The notes under the pieces were generated by a model, which was not told where the DNA came from, did not search any database, and saw only the letters and a list, made by a program, of their open reading frames with translations. From Asterias amurensis (taxonomy: Eukaryota; Echinodermata; Asteroidea; Forcipulatida; Asteriidae), in assembly GCF_032118995.1 (NCBI RefSeq), contig NC_092662.1, positions 14,459,701 to 14,523,700 on the forward strand: a DNA stretch of 64,000 nt, read 5' to 3'. Shown in pieces: positions 1 to 10,504 of the stretch (position 1 is its first letter; every line of letters starts with the position of its first letter). The position numbers and the translations under genes were made by a program.

Positions 1-140
1 TTGTCCTAGGCCCACACTTCGTGTACCACAACTTATATATAAAGTAACAAACCTGTGAAAATTTAGGCTCAATTGGTCATCGGAGTCGGGAGAAAATATC
101 GGGAAAACCCACCCTTGTTCCCCCACGTTTTGCCGTGTCA
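1..140. repeat. fragment of the TTAA-flanked inverted-repeat element
   Basis: Phrases such as AACAAACCTGTGAAAATTT and CTCAATTGGTCATCG match the inner right part of the element that recurs at 20434, 37593 and elsewhere. Only one arm is present and the left part lies outside the window. It sits in the intron before the first visible METTL13 exon. Confidence 0.6.
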
Positions 141-417
141 TGACATGTGTACATCCGTAATTCTCGCTATCGAGAATTGATATTGTTTTAATGTTTTCTC
201 AAAAAGTAAAGCATTCCATGGAATAATATTTCAAGACAAGTCTGTCACCATGACCTTTCAGTAAACCCGGTAAATGATTTGTAAATCTGTGAACTTTCAA
301 TTTTTTTTTTCTGTACCGAAAGTGTATAATGGCTTTAAAGGGGCACATTTTCTTCGGATTGGGTGCTTTAAGGCTATAAAAAAACCAATTCTTTGATTGT
401 TTATTTCTGATGAACAG

Positions 418-3400
418 GTCTGTAACGAAAGATGACATATCAGTTCGGCTGTACAGTAAGACCAATCCAGATAGCCCGAGGTATACCATGCATGTTGTAG
501 ACAGTGACAGAAACTACAGCGCCTCAAAGAAGTTTGGGATCTTCATAACGCCACAAGGAAGGTGAGGAGAACTGATGAGTCTAAGAAGTGTTGTGGGGTA
601 CAACAAAGACAAATTGACTAGAGTGGGATTTGAACCCATGACCTCCAGATTAATGTGCCAGCGCTTTACTACTTGAGCTATAGCACTATGTTGGCAGTCT
701 CCCTATTTTGTAAATATTTCAATTTACCCAGTCAGTTTCCTTTGTGGTTTATTATTTGAAATCTTTGAAATGTTGTTTAAGGAAGGAAGGGATGCTAAAT
801 TATAGGGAAATTAGAAAGGTGCTGATAATTATGACTAATAAAAACAAATAATTATTGTTTATTTATAAATAATATTAACTTGAAAAAAAGGGAGGCGGCA
901 TCCAAAAAGGAAGCGGGCGTGGACGCATAATTTTTGTTTTATGGCCATAAATTTGGCTCAAATTGATCAACCTATTTTGAAAATGTTGATTTTGTACCAT
1001 TGTCCACTTTTTTGATTGCCTTGCCCCTGCAAATGAGCAAGGTGTGTCGTGGCTGAGCGGTTAAGAGCACCGAACTTGAGCTCTGGTGTTTCTGTTCAGC
1101 AGAGTGTGGGTTCGAATCCCGGTCGTGACACTTGTGTCCTTGAGCAAGACACTTTACTATAATTGCTTCTCTCCACCCAGGGGTAAATGGGTACCTGTGA
1201 GGGTAGAGTTGGTTTTTGTGATTGATAAGCTTAGTGTTCTACATATTTAGCGGCACAGGCTGTATACGTACACTCCCAAGGGAGCTGAGATGGTTTAATG
1301 AATGATTTAAGGTCCAGTGACCAGGGGTAATAATGATGAAGCGCCATGAGTGTCACTGCGTGACGGACCTGAGCGCTATATGAGAAGCCACTATTATTGT
1401 TATTATTATTTTACCCCGTGCAAGAGCCACTCCTGCTCCTGAGTAGTGGTAATCTGTTAAACCCTGGGGTATTCTTGAAAAGTACAACTAGTACCCCGTG
1501 GAGTGAAGACAAACTGTGTAAGTGCTCCGGGGTAACTGTGTGAAAAGGTTTTTAGTGATCCTCATTTTTTTTTTTTTTTTTCATCTTTAGAGAGACGGAG
1601 TGGATGTTTTGTACAGAGCGGGGTCGGGAGACATTAGCAGAGTCGGCGGGTTTCCAGCGACTTCTAGTCGTCTCTCTTCACCGTGATCACTCCTACACTA
1701 ACATGGATGCTATCAAAGCAGAGCTGTCGAGTAAAGTCATGGAGTTAGCTCCTCCGGGAATGCAGGACAATGTTCAGGTAGCAATCTTTGTATTAATTTG
1801 TTTTCACCCTTACACTGATGTGTATTAAGCGCTGTGTACTCGTACTTTGCTGAGTTCTGTGAAAAAAGAAAAGAAAAAAAAAGTGTTAAGTGTCCTCGCC
1901 TACTTTCTTTTAAGCAGCCGCCTCCTTTTTTTCTTTTTTTGTATGACTTTTTTTTTTCTTTTTTTTCTTTTTTTTTCTTTTTCAACCCCCCCCCCCCTCC
2001 AAAATTTACCAGAAACAAATATAAATTGTAACGCTCTCAGCAAAAAACATCATTTAAAAAAATAACTCGGCCGTTTGTAGAAAAAAAATGTGTCGGGTGG
2101 CAATTTAAAAAAAAAAAAATAACTCTGCCTTCCATTTTTGGTTTGCCTTACACTTTGGTGGGATTCGAACCCTTGACCTTTGCATTGTATATCTTAAACT
2201 GACACTGCTCCAACATCTTCTCTAATAATAATATCTACCAAACAAGGTACTCAAGGCGCTGAGTATATACAAACTTTCAGAAAGAAAGGTTATTGCAGTG
2301 ATGAATTTTGAGTCCCAATTATTTAGCACCTTATAAAGTGTTTACAAGGTGCTACGGCGCATACAGCAGCCACTGCTAGGAACACCGGGGCGAATCCCTT
2401 CTCTTTTCGATAAGTGCATTGGGTTCTTTTACATGCGATACTAAACACATGGGACCAACGGCTTTACGTCCCATCCAAAGGATGAAGCAATGGTTAAGTT
2501 TCTTGCTTAAGGACACAAGTGTCACGGCTGGGGATTCAAACCCGCACTCTGCTGATCAGAAACACCAGAGTTTGAATTCGGTGCTCTTAACCGCTCGGCC
2601 ACGACACTTCCACAGGTATCGTCAGCAAAGTCCAAATTGAATTATCGTTGAATTGCTCTTAATTTTACTTGCTCTTAATTAAACACAAACAATTGTTTCT
2701 TGTATTCCCAACTAGGTGCCATTTCTGTCGATCGGTGACGACATAGGACATCGAGAGGTATGCTATAGAGGTAACAGTCCCCTGACTGGGGACTTTGTTG
2801 TTGAAGATGTGACGGATGGTGAGGATGTCTACAGGAGGCTTGTGTTCCTGAGCGGGGTGGTTTTAGTGCAGTCACAGTCTCGTCTTATAAAAGGTGATTA
2901 TGAGGTACAAATACCTCTATGGCTGTTACCTCAATGGGTGATAACATCATGATGAAATGCTTTAATTAAACAATTCTTTATAATGAACTTTTTAGTAGTT
3001 TTTTATTTGTTTATTTGAAATTTAAAGTTAAGCCACAAGGGAAACTGATTGGATAAATTTCAAACAATCAAGACAAATTGACTAGAGCAGGATCTGAACC
3101 AACGACCTGCAGATCAAGGTGCCGGAGCCATCTAGCCCTACGTTGGCGGTCTCCCTACTTTCCCCTCTGTCAATATCTTTGGTCGAGGGTGCCCGTCAGA
3201 AGCCATACAACCATTAATTGCCGTGTAGCCAGGGATCACACCCAAGTTTACGGTACAACCTCAGAAGCAACAGCCAGGGGATGCAACTGTTTTATTTCAA
3301 TTATCAAGTTATAAACCACAAGAGAAATTGACTGGAAGTTGGCATCATAGGGCTAGATAGCTCAGTCTGTACATGGCTGGCACATAAACTGGAGGTTGTT

Positions 3401-5683
3401 GGTTCAAATCCCACTTGAGTAAGATTGCTTTTGTTCCACCCCAAATTATTTGTTTACTTGTGTTTTTGTTTTTCAAAGAACGACCACGAAAAGGGAGACA
3501 TAAACAAAAAGCCAAAGCATCATCAAACCAGATGGTGATCGACCACGCCTTCCTTGAGTTTGACTTTCATAAGCAGATGGTGGCCGGTCTAGCCCTCGTC
3601 CCGAAATTCCTACAGCTCCTTGCTAATGAGATGCGCATATTGATCATTGGTCTGGGTGCTGGCAATCTCCCCATGTTTCTGTATCACCATTTCCCAAAGG
3701 TATGTACGTAGCCAGAGGAATGTGTTCAGGTTATTTTGCTTATGCCACTTAAACTGTAGTTAAGTTATTAAAATGTGAAAAATAACTTAGTTGAAGGTAG
3801 GAATTGATATTCCTCTATATAACAGTCTAGATTGTTTTGTAGAATGGATAGAAACATCCACCAGGCAAGGAGTTTCAAATAGATGCAGTACATGGAATAA
3901 AGCTGTTGGAATAGCTGTTTGTTCTACAAATCACCAAATAAAGAGTGAATGGATGAGAAGAAGCAGAAAGTCTGGGTTTACGCTCAAAAACTTGTGATAC
4001 ATAGGTGGAACTAGGTCAGACACACTGGTGGCACATTTAACATGAAAACATCTGTAGAAATGCTACTAATGATTGATTGTGTGGTCTGCCATCAGCTCCA
4101 GATCGATGTAGTTGAGCTGGACGGTGCGGTTGCCGACGTTGCCAAGTCTTGGTTTGGTTTCATTGAGGACCAACGTATGAAGGTTTTCGTCGAAGATGGG
4201 TTGAAATTCATCCACAACGCTGAAGGTGAATTCTTTTTAAATGTCATATAACATCGGAAGTTTGTGTTTAGAATTTGTTTAAAGGTCAAGTCTTACACTT
4301 ACATGGTTCACGAGATTCTAACCAAAGTACCTTAACATGAACATAGGACAATTGAAGCATATTTTTAACTTTAGGAGTAATTACCAAATGTATCCCTTCC
4401 TTTAAATGTTTGAATCTGCATTTCAGGTTTTTACACCATTCATGCATTTTTGATAAACCATTAGTAATAATAATACTTTGTGTATGAATTTTCAACAGAA
4501 AAATCAAGTCCGATGTACCATGCCATAGTGTTTGATGTAGACGCTAAAGATTTAACAACAGGACTAAACTCGCCGCCGAAAGCCTTCATAGAGAAAGACT
4601 TCCTGCAGAAAGTTGCCTCTGTCTTAGTCCCAGAAGGTATATTGATGTTAATATTCATATTGACCCCTTGACCCTTGTACATTGGCCATGGTCATTATAT
4701 GTGTCGAGTGGTTGGGCGCCTAAGACACCCTTTCATGTGAGCAGCTGGACTATGTTGTGGCCGCACCGTTCACAATTCAGCTTTTTAGCTGCAAGAAAGG
4801 ATGATTAGCCTCCCAAATGATAATAAAAACAAAATTATCAAAAATGCATTTCAGGAAAGATCCATTGAAGAAAAAGGCTTTATTAAAAACATCCTTTTCA
4901 TCTGACAACTCACACCTGTTATCTCTATGTAATTCCTTTTCCAAATGGTGGACTTAATTGAATCATGCACAAATGAGTAGGGCTGCTGACAGCCCCAGGC
5001 AGATTAATTGCTCATCCATAGAGTTTAATGACCCCAAGTATTAATTCAATGTAACTTTGAGAATAGGATGTGTACTTTCCAAGTTTTTGTGGCGAAACTC
5101 AGAAATGTTTCAGTGAACCTTTCCTGCAATGTTCGCTGCAAGTAAGGAGGATTAGCCTCCCACTTTAAACTAACAAATTATAAAGAATGGAATGTTACTG
5201 TGATAACAGGACCTTGAAGGTTTGAGACGAAATGAACAATTACAAAATAACTATCTTGTTCACTTTCCGTGCGTTTTTTTTCTTTCTTTTTCAGGAGTGT
5301 TCATGATCAATCTGGTCAGTAGGGATGACGCGATCAAACAAGACGTCATCGACGACATTAAGACGATCTTCCCTGTCGTGCTCACCAAGAGCGGTGACGA
5401 TGATGTGAACGAAACACTCTACGCAATCTCAAGGTGTAAGGATGCGGGTATTGCAACCGAGGCCCCCTCAGTGACGTCGTTATCGAAGTCTTCTCCATCG
5501 TCAAAATTATCCCAAGGACAATCAGCGTCTACCCTTCAGGATGTCTCCTCGGCAACAGAACTGCTTAAGAGATTGCCGAGGTTCGGTAAGGACCTTCAGA
5601 AGGCAGCACAGTCAGCGCATAAGGGAGTCTGGGATCCTGACACGGACTTCAGCGCACTGATGGGAAAACTGCAGATCAGGTAG
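418..5683 (+). CDS. METTL13: METTL13, eEF1A lysine and N-terminal methyltransferase (C-terminal part, 5' end outside window)
   Basis: Seven coding exons in consistent phase: 418-561, 1591-1777, 2716-2893, 3479-3699, 4096-4225, 4499-4636 and 5295-5683 (stop TAG). The product reads like the second half of animal METTL13: an FGIFITPQGRETEW block, a PFLSIGDDIGHREV block, then a class I methyltransferase core. Motif I is seen as RILIIGLGAGNLPMF and the post-I acidic strand as IDVVELDGAVADVA. In the family the C-terminal domain methylates the N terminus of eEF1A and the N-terminal domain methylates Lys55; the latter lies left of the window. The last exon ends in a Ser-rich tail followed by a PDTDFSALMGKLQIR end. 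Introns carry SINEs in both orientations. No broken frame or lost splice site was seen. Identification rests on recalled family sequence; I am confident of the family and less so of the first exon's left boundary. Confidence 0.93.
600..745 (-). repeat. tRNA-derived SINE, group C, reverse copy
   Basis: On the minus strand this gives a tRNA-like head with a B-box-like GGGTTCAAATCCCAC type sequence (plus strand GTGGGATTTGAACCC), then the CTCAAGTAGTAAAGCG and GGGAGACTGCCAACAT body seen again at 3065, 19515 and 52065. It lies within a METTL13 intron and is truncated. Confidence 0.65.
1041..1412 (+). repeat. tRNA-derived SINE, group A
   Basis: It begins with a Leu/Ser-tRNA-like head: GTGGCTGAGCGGTTAAGAG (A box) and GGTTCGAATCCCGG (B box). 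A body with GAGCAAGACACTTTACT follows, then an ATT-rich tail (TATTATTGTTATTATTATT). It lies in the METTL13 intron between the exons at 418 and 1591. Its 3' body (TGACGGACCTGAGCGC) differs from the copies at 2222 and 56087, so it is probably a subfamily. Confidence 0.85.
1855..2120. repeat. low-complexity A/T-rich and homopolymer stretch
   Basis: Long T runs and A runs with an interior C run (about 14 C at 1986-1999). No gene signal is present. Apparent reading frames here are homopolymer artefacts. It lies inside a METTL13 intron. Confidence 0.8.
2222..2612 (-). repeat. tRNA-derived SINE, group A, near full-length reverse copy
   Basis: Reading the minus strand from 2612: a GTGGCCGAGCGGTTAAG head, a B-box-like GGGTTTGAATCCCC, a GTGTCCTTAAGCAAGA body, a block with GGGACGTAAAGCCGTTGG, then CAGCGCCTTGAGTACCTTG and an AT-rich end. 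The plus-strand copy at 56087-56511 matches throughout. Confidence 0.88.
3065..3300 (-). repeat. tRNA-derived SINE, group C, reverse copy
   Basis: Shares GACTAGAGCAGGATCTGAAC, TAGCCCTACGTTGGCGGTC and the CAATATCTTTGGTCGAGGG body with 19515-19700 and, inverted, with 52065-52400. It is immediately followed by another tRNA-like head at 3347. Confidence 0.7.
3347..3420 (+). repeat. tRNA-like SINE head
   Basis: GGGCTAGATAGCTCAGT gives an A box and GTTGGTTCAAATCCCAC a B box. The spacing is tRNA-like, but the acceptor arms do not pair as in a functional tRNA and METTL13 intron sequence follows at once. Read as a SINE head, not a gene. Confidence 0.6.
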
Positions 5684-6940
5684 CAGGGTACGGGGCGCGA
5701 TGATCCGGAAGGACCGGAATAGTTTCCCCGACTCTGTTTTTCGTTTTCTTGCCACTCGAGTAACTCTGTTCATAGGCAGACAACTGACTGAATGCTTCTT
5801 TTTGGGATCTTCCATTTTTGCTCAAAGAAAACCTTAAAATGTGAGTCAATGACCCAATCAAGTAACCAGACGTAAGAAAACCATGGCTGGTGAACTTGTT
5901 ATCGTAAATGCGCCAGATGCTGTCGTTGGGCAAAGATATGCCTCCTGAAGTCAGAGAGGGCACTGTTTTAACAAAATTGTGACATCACAGGCCTGGATTG
6001 GTTTTTTATTTTGAACATATTGAAAGGGCAAGGGCACTTTCACTGGAAAATTTTAAAGTCAATGAGAAACTTTTGAAGGGCAGTAAGGCCAACACCAGGG
6101 GCAAGGGAGGACATGTACTCTGTGGCCTTGATGTAATTCCAGGCCAGACATCATCTAACATTATCTTCTACAGCGTGCTGTGAAATCTTTCACTGCCTAC
6201 ATCTTTTATGAAGAAGGGAATTTAGTACTGTTTCCTCAGAAGTCACTTAAATTATTAGTATGCAAATCACTAGTTATAAAAACACAAAGACATTTGTGAC
6301 AGCTGCTTTTTAAAGTTTTTAGTGTGGGATTTAATGAGAGTTACTTTCCATAGATTTTCTGTGATTTGTTCTTTTAAAACTAAGTGTCCCTGTCAGCTGA
6401 AAAACTTGCGGGAAAAATGTACTTGGAATGTTATGGAGAGGGCACTAATGTAAAGCGCATTGATATGGTTGTTGTAATATGCGCTGTATAAGAAGTAGTT
6501 ATGAATATCTCTTGCATGTGCAGTTATTGCAGGGATTATAACAGAGGGTTAGAAAGTATTCCCCAAGTTGCCGGGCTAGTTGTTCTTGCCATTCTCTGTG
6601 TTCTCATCTGGGGTTGCAATGGGTGGTAGGACATTCGGCACTAGAACGAAGAAGAACAATTAAATATGAAGTTATTTAAAATCCAAATTGTAGGGAGTCG
6701 AGTCGTCCCTGAGTTGTTAAAAGCGCCAGACTCAAGCTCTGGGGCCAATTTTCATAGCCCTTTGTAACAGTAGGAAAGTTTTCCTGCGTACTAAAAGCAG
6801 AACAGTTTTTGCAGAATAGATACCAAAATATTGAAAGTTTTGTGAATTGTTTGATTGGAGAGAGAAATACATTTCCTTTTGCCACCCCCCCCCCCAATTA
6901 AATTTTAAAGATATTGCGATTAATAGAGTATCAACTTTTA
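5684..6940. other. METTL13 3' flank / 3' UTR, no further gene seen
   Basis: Follows the METTL13 stop. AT-rich, with no convincing exon on either strand. A short poly-C run lies at 6886-6896. No poly(A) signal could be singled out as the one used. Confidence 0.5.
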
Positions 6941-6948
6941 AGTTGATA

Positions 6949-7343
6949 CCAAAGGCACTGGACACTATTGGTAATTACTCGAAATGATTGTTAGCCTAAA
7001 TAAAAAACTTACTTGGTGATGAGCGACGTAGAGCTGTTGATAGTATAAAACATTGTCAGAAACGGCTCCCTCTGACGTAGTTTTGAGAAAGAGGTAATTT
7101 CTAACTCAAAAGACTCCAGGCCTAAAGCCTTTTATTTCTCACTCATATAATAAAAGCTTCAGCAAAGCCTTATATTATGCATCTGAAAGCACACAGGTTT
7201 TTTTTTCTTTCATTATTCTCTTGCAACTTCTACGACCAATTGAAGCCAAATTTCCACAGGTTTGTTATTTTATGCAAATGTTCGGATAGACCAAGTGAGA
7301 ATACTGGTCTTTGACAATTACCAAAGGTGTCCAGTGTCTTTAA
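6949..7343. mobile_element. TTAA-flanked inverted-repeat element (MITE-like), full copy
   Basis: Left end AAAGGCACTGGACACTATTG, right end CCAAAGGTGTCCAGTGTCTT followed by TAA. These are imperfect inverted repeats. The interior has the family hallmarks CTTGGTGATGAGCG, AACGGCTCCCTCTGA and TTTGAGAAAGAGG. Non-coding. It lies between METTL13 and the unrecognised minus-strand gene. Confidence 0.8.
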
Positions 7344-7493
7344 TTGCATGATAAACATTCTGTTGGTGCTGGGTTAATTAATACATAAACAAATATGTAC
7401 ATGACAAATGAAGGGGAGATATTATATGTAAAATAAAAAATTGTGATAAAAAAGGAAGGAATGACACAAGAATGTTAGTTTACTCAAATTGAC

Positions 7494-8859
7494 CTAGCAT
7501 TTACAGTTTGCCAGAAATGCCTTGACTTTACCTATTCCCCTGGCAGGCACTGTGCATGTATAAGGCGTGTTGCCGAAGCGGGTAGTCTTCTGCTTAGCGT
7601 CTATAAGCTGTGGGAACGCCCGGGCTGGCTCCTCATAGCTACGGCGTGATGTAGAGTCCAGAGTGTAGCGAATCTCGGGAGGTTTTCCTTCAAGCCAAAA
7701 ACATAGGTTTTAAAATTGGGGATCAGGGCCCAATTTCATGGCTCTGCTTACCGTTAGCACAGAATCGGCGCTTACTGAAGCAGGGAATTCGTTGCCATGC
7801 AGCAAAACATTTCACAGATTTCTTATTTCATCCTTAGCACAGGGACTATTTTGTCAGCTATACGAATCCTGTGTAAAACCTTATTTAAAGTTCATTCATC
7901 GATGAGGGGAAAAAACACAGTTTTAGGGATAAATAGCAAACAAACCACTTGGTGCTCTTGGTAGCGTCACCTTCCTGCTGTCACGGCAACATGTCCAATT
8001 CGTCGTTCCTGAAAAATACATGAAGAAATAAAAGCTTTAATCTTGGCTTCGTATCAAGATAGAATCACAAAAACTCTATGGCTTCTGCTTGAACTGTTCT
8101 GCCATCTTTTTGCTATATTATTTTGAATTAATTTCATCCTGATCTTTCTTGTGTCAGAAGCTGTATGTCTTATGTTCGTCTGTCCTTTTGTTTGCATGTC
8201 TGTCTATTTGTTTTGTTTCTTTGTCTGTCCGTCTAGTAACGATATTTTTACAAGTTTTTGCTTATCAAAACAGCCCCATCCTACTCTAGTTATTACATTT
8301 ATCCAAACTGCTAGTTGTTGCTTTTACTTTACTCCAAACTTGCTTGTACTTGTCCATGTTTCATAGAAGTATGGAATTAAATATGTAGAAAATGATTTGA
8401 ATTGAAAAATACTTACCTATGTGGTTGCTCATTTCTGGAAACCGTGACCGGAAGAGATTGAAATCTGGACTCCATATACCAAAGGTCTGTTTGGATTTGA
8501 AAACAATTATAACATCTGTAAATGCTAAGTTAAAATAATGGTATGTTAATTTCTGTTTTTCCTGCCAGTTTCAGCAATAAATTCGTTCATGGTTATGGTG
8601 AAATTTAATTTTCCTTTTGGATTCAAACCCACAACCCTTGTAACTGCAAGTAGTCCACAAATTTACAAATGATTCTTACGTGATTATCCTTATTGTACGG
8701 GCTCTGATACACCAGACCTATCGAATGTGGATTTTGCCGCCGTGTTGGCGAGAAAATCCTCGGTATGGATCGCTGCTTCGTCTGGTCATTTGTACAGGAG
8801 AAGTCGGTAAGTGTTGTAGTCCGCGGACGTCTATAACGTCGGGTGAACACGTTAGCCAT
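7494..8859 (-). CDS. unrecognised small multi-exon gene, about 150 codons
   Basis: Exon 1 (8689-8859) starts MANVFTRRYRRPRTTTLTDF and ends at a strong GTAAGA donor. Exon 2 (8417-8486, donor GTAAGT) reads TFGIWSPDFNLFRSRFPEM. The last exon (7494-7687) reads KPPEIRYTLDSTSRRSYEEP and later KTTRFGNTPYTCTVPARGIG, and is open to TAG at 7494. Joining exon 2 to the last exon keeps phase. A third possible exon (7971-8008, 38 bp, good acceptor and donor) would shift the frame, so it is either alternative or spurious. The protein is short, basic and rich in Arg, Tyr and Pro, without signal peptide or membrane segment. Short Tyr/Arg/Pro-rich proteins of this look are common among ciliary and sperm microtubule inner proteins. 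That is only a resemblance, and I cannot name a family. Further 3' exons are possible, since GTAAAG follows the PARGI codons. Confidence 0.6.
7724..7830. repeat. fragment of the GGGCCCAATTTCATGG inverted-repeat element
   Basis: CAGGGCCCAATTTCATGGCT and CTTACCGTTAGCACAGAATC match the left arm of the element at 54154-54506. Only one arm is present. It sits just upstream of the last exon of the minus-strand gene. Confidence 0.6.
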
Positions 8860-9184
8860 GCTAACAAATTGATCGGCTTCTGTTAATAATCATTCAGATT
8901 ACAGTTACTGTATATTTGTTTTTCGCCAAATGTTTTGTGTAAAATTAATAATTGCTCTCATGAAGTACACTTCCCAAACGAAGTATGTTTAACACCAAAA
9001 TCATGCAATGTAGTTGACAACGTGCGCAGCTAATCAGTGTAGTTACGCGCGTTTTTCTTTTGTGACGTCATCAAATCAACGCAGCTAATGAGTGAAACAG
9101 TGGAAAACGCAAAACAGGTTCGTACGCGCAGCGAACAGGTCTGACCAATGAGCAACCTTCTTTGACACGCACACTTTTTGGTCG
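8860..9184. other. 5' flank of the unrecognised minus-strand gene; nothing else seen
   Basis: Contains a CRE-like TGACGTCA (9062-9069) and several GCGC-rich words. Probably the promoter side of the gene starting at 8859. No exon seen. Confidence 0.35.
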
Positions 9185-9412
9185 CACAAAAACACTACTT
9201 GGTAACGAGCAATGGAGAGCTTTTGATAGTAGAAAAAAAAAATCGTGAGAAACGGCTCCCTCTGAAGTAGTTTTTTGAGATCAAGGTAATTTCTCACTCA
9301 AATATATGAAGACTTTAGCCCTAAAGCCTCATTAGGCTCACAAATTTGTGCAACAAGGGTGGTTTATCCTCCTTTATTCTCTCGTAACTTCGATAACCAA
9401 TATTGAGTCAAA
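9185..9412. repeat. truncated copy of the TTAA-flanked element
   Basis: Carries CTTGGTAACGAGCAATGG, GAAACGGCTCCCTCTGAAG and TTTGTGCAACAAGGGTGG from the middle of the element. Both terminal repeats are missing. Confidence 0.6.
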
Positions 9413-9725
9413 AAACGACAAGGGGTACCTCCAGCCATTTTTATCAAAAATAGGCAAAATATTGAAAAAAAAACGACAAGGATAAATAAAGTCCAGCCGT
9501 TTGATCCAATTTAGGCCAAAAATTGAAAGAAAAAAAGACATGGGGTAAGTCGAGCATTTTTATCCAATTTGGCCCCCCAAAAATTAAAAAATAACAAGGG
9601 GTAAGTCCAGCATTTTTATCCAATATGAGCTCCAAAATGACAAAAACTCACAAGGGGGGATGTTTATCAAATGTTGGCCCAAAACTGAAAAAATCACAAA
9701 GGGGTAATAGTCCAGCTCTTATTAG
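9413..9725. repeat. minisatellite, about six units of about 57 bp
   Basis: Units begin near 9417, 9475, 9537, 9594, 9648 and 9698 with variants of ACAAGGGGTAAGTCCAGC, followed by a TTTTATCCAATTTNGGCC-like spacer and AAAATTGAAAAA. The same unit recurs at 16436-16575, on the far side of the large satellite. Confidence 0.8.
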
Positions 9726-10500
9726 CTGCGTTATAACTATTACCAAAGAAAAAAGTTATAGGATTCATCCTGGAACCAACTTCGCCAAGACCAATAATCA
9801 CAACCCACAAGCCTACTGCGGGTGTTGATAACCGAAATAATATAGGGCAGAGAGACAGTCTTCCGTTTCTTATAATCTTATTCGTTTTCTCAAGATACAT
9901 TTGCTTAATTTTTATGATAAAAAATTGCCCTTATGCAAACACTGTCTTCAAATACTTAACTAAAAACAAAAAAGGACCTGTAACATTCCGTCTATGATGC
10001 CGTGTGTTTAAAATTTTTTGCTTAATTGTCTTTGATTTATTATTCTTCTCAAGTACCATGTGGCACCGTAGCTAAACAAAGTACGTGTTGGTCTGAGACC
10101 TACGAGACCCGGGTTCAATTCCCGTGTGCGTCTCTTTTCTTTTTGCTTGGACGAAGTGAATGAATTATATAAGTAGTATACAAATCATCTCCAAACACCA
10201 ACGGGCACTGTGGCGACACGGTGCACTGGATAGTTCAATTGCGTGCTATCCAGAGCTGGTACACCGGTTCGAATCCCGCCCGTACCAAGAGGGACATGAC
10301 TTTTACTGCTTGCACCAGTAATGGATTGGGGTCCGTCATGTCTATCCCCAAATTAGGTGTGGATGAAAATATTCCGTGTGGGAGAGTAAAGGAGGGACCG
10401 GGACTGCAAGTCCCTTAAGGGTTCTAATGGGTGATCACCACGCTGGTTTCGACCAGACTTTGAGTCCCCTGAACGCCTGGTCGTCACTCTGACTAACTCT
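9726..10500. other. spacer with two tRNA-like fragments
   Basis: At about 10076-10140 there is GGGTTCAATTCCCGT, and at about 10205-10290 GGTTCGAATCCCGCC; both are B-box-like. Neither folds into a credible tRNA by eye, so they are read as SINE heads or pseudo-tRNAs. Nothing else is seen before the satellite begins. Confidence 0.45.
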
Positions 10501-10504
10501 TTGC

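Noticed and set aside
1834-2065. Open frames through poly-T and poly-C
   Set aside because: Homopolymer translation (Phe and Pro runs) inside a METTL13 intron.
3347-3420. Functional tRNA gene
   Set aside because: A and B boxes are present but acceptor and anticodon arms do not pair properly by eye. The same heads recur with SINE bodies elsewhere (1041, 25866, 43372, 56087).
7971-8008. Constitutive third exon of the minus-strand small gene
   Set aside because: Its 38-bp length breaks the frame of the last exon, whereas skipping it keeps the frame. Kept only as a possible alternative exon.
10076-10290. Two tRNA genes with good B boxes
   Set aside because: No convincing cloverleaf or matching acceptor stem. 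Best read as pseudo-tRNA or SINE heads, though a tRNA scan should decide.
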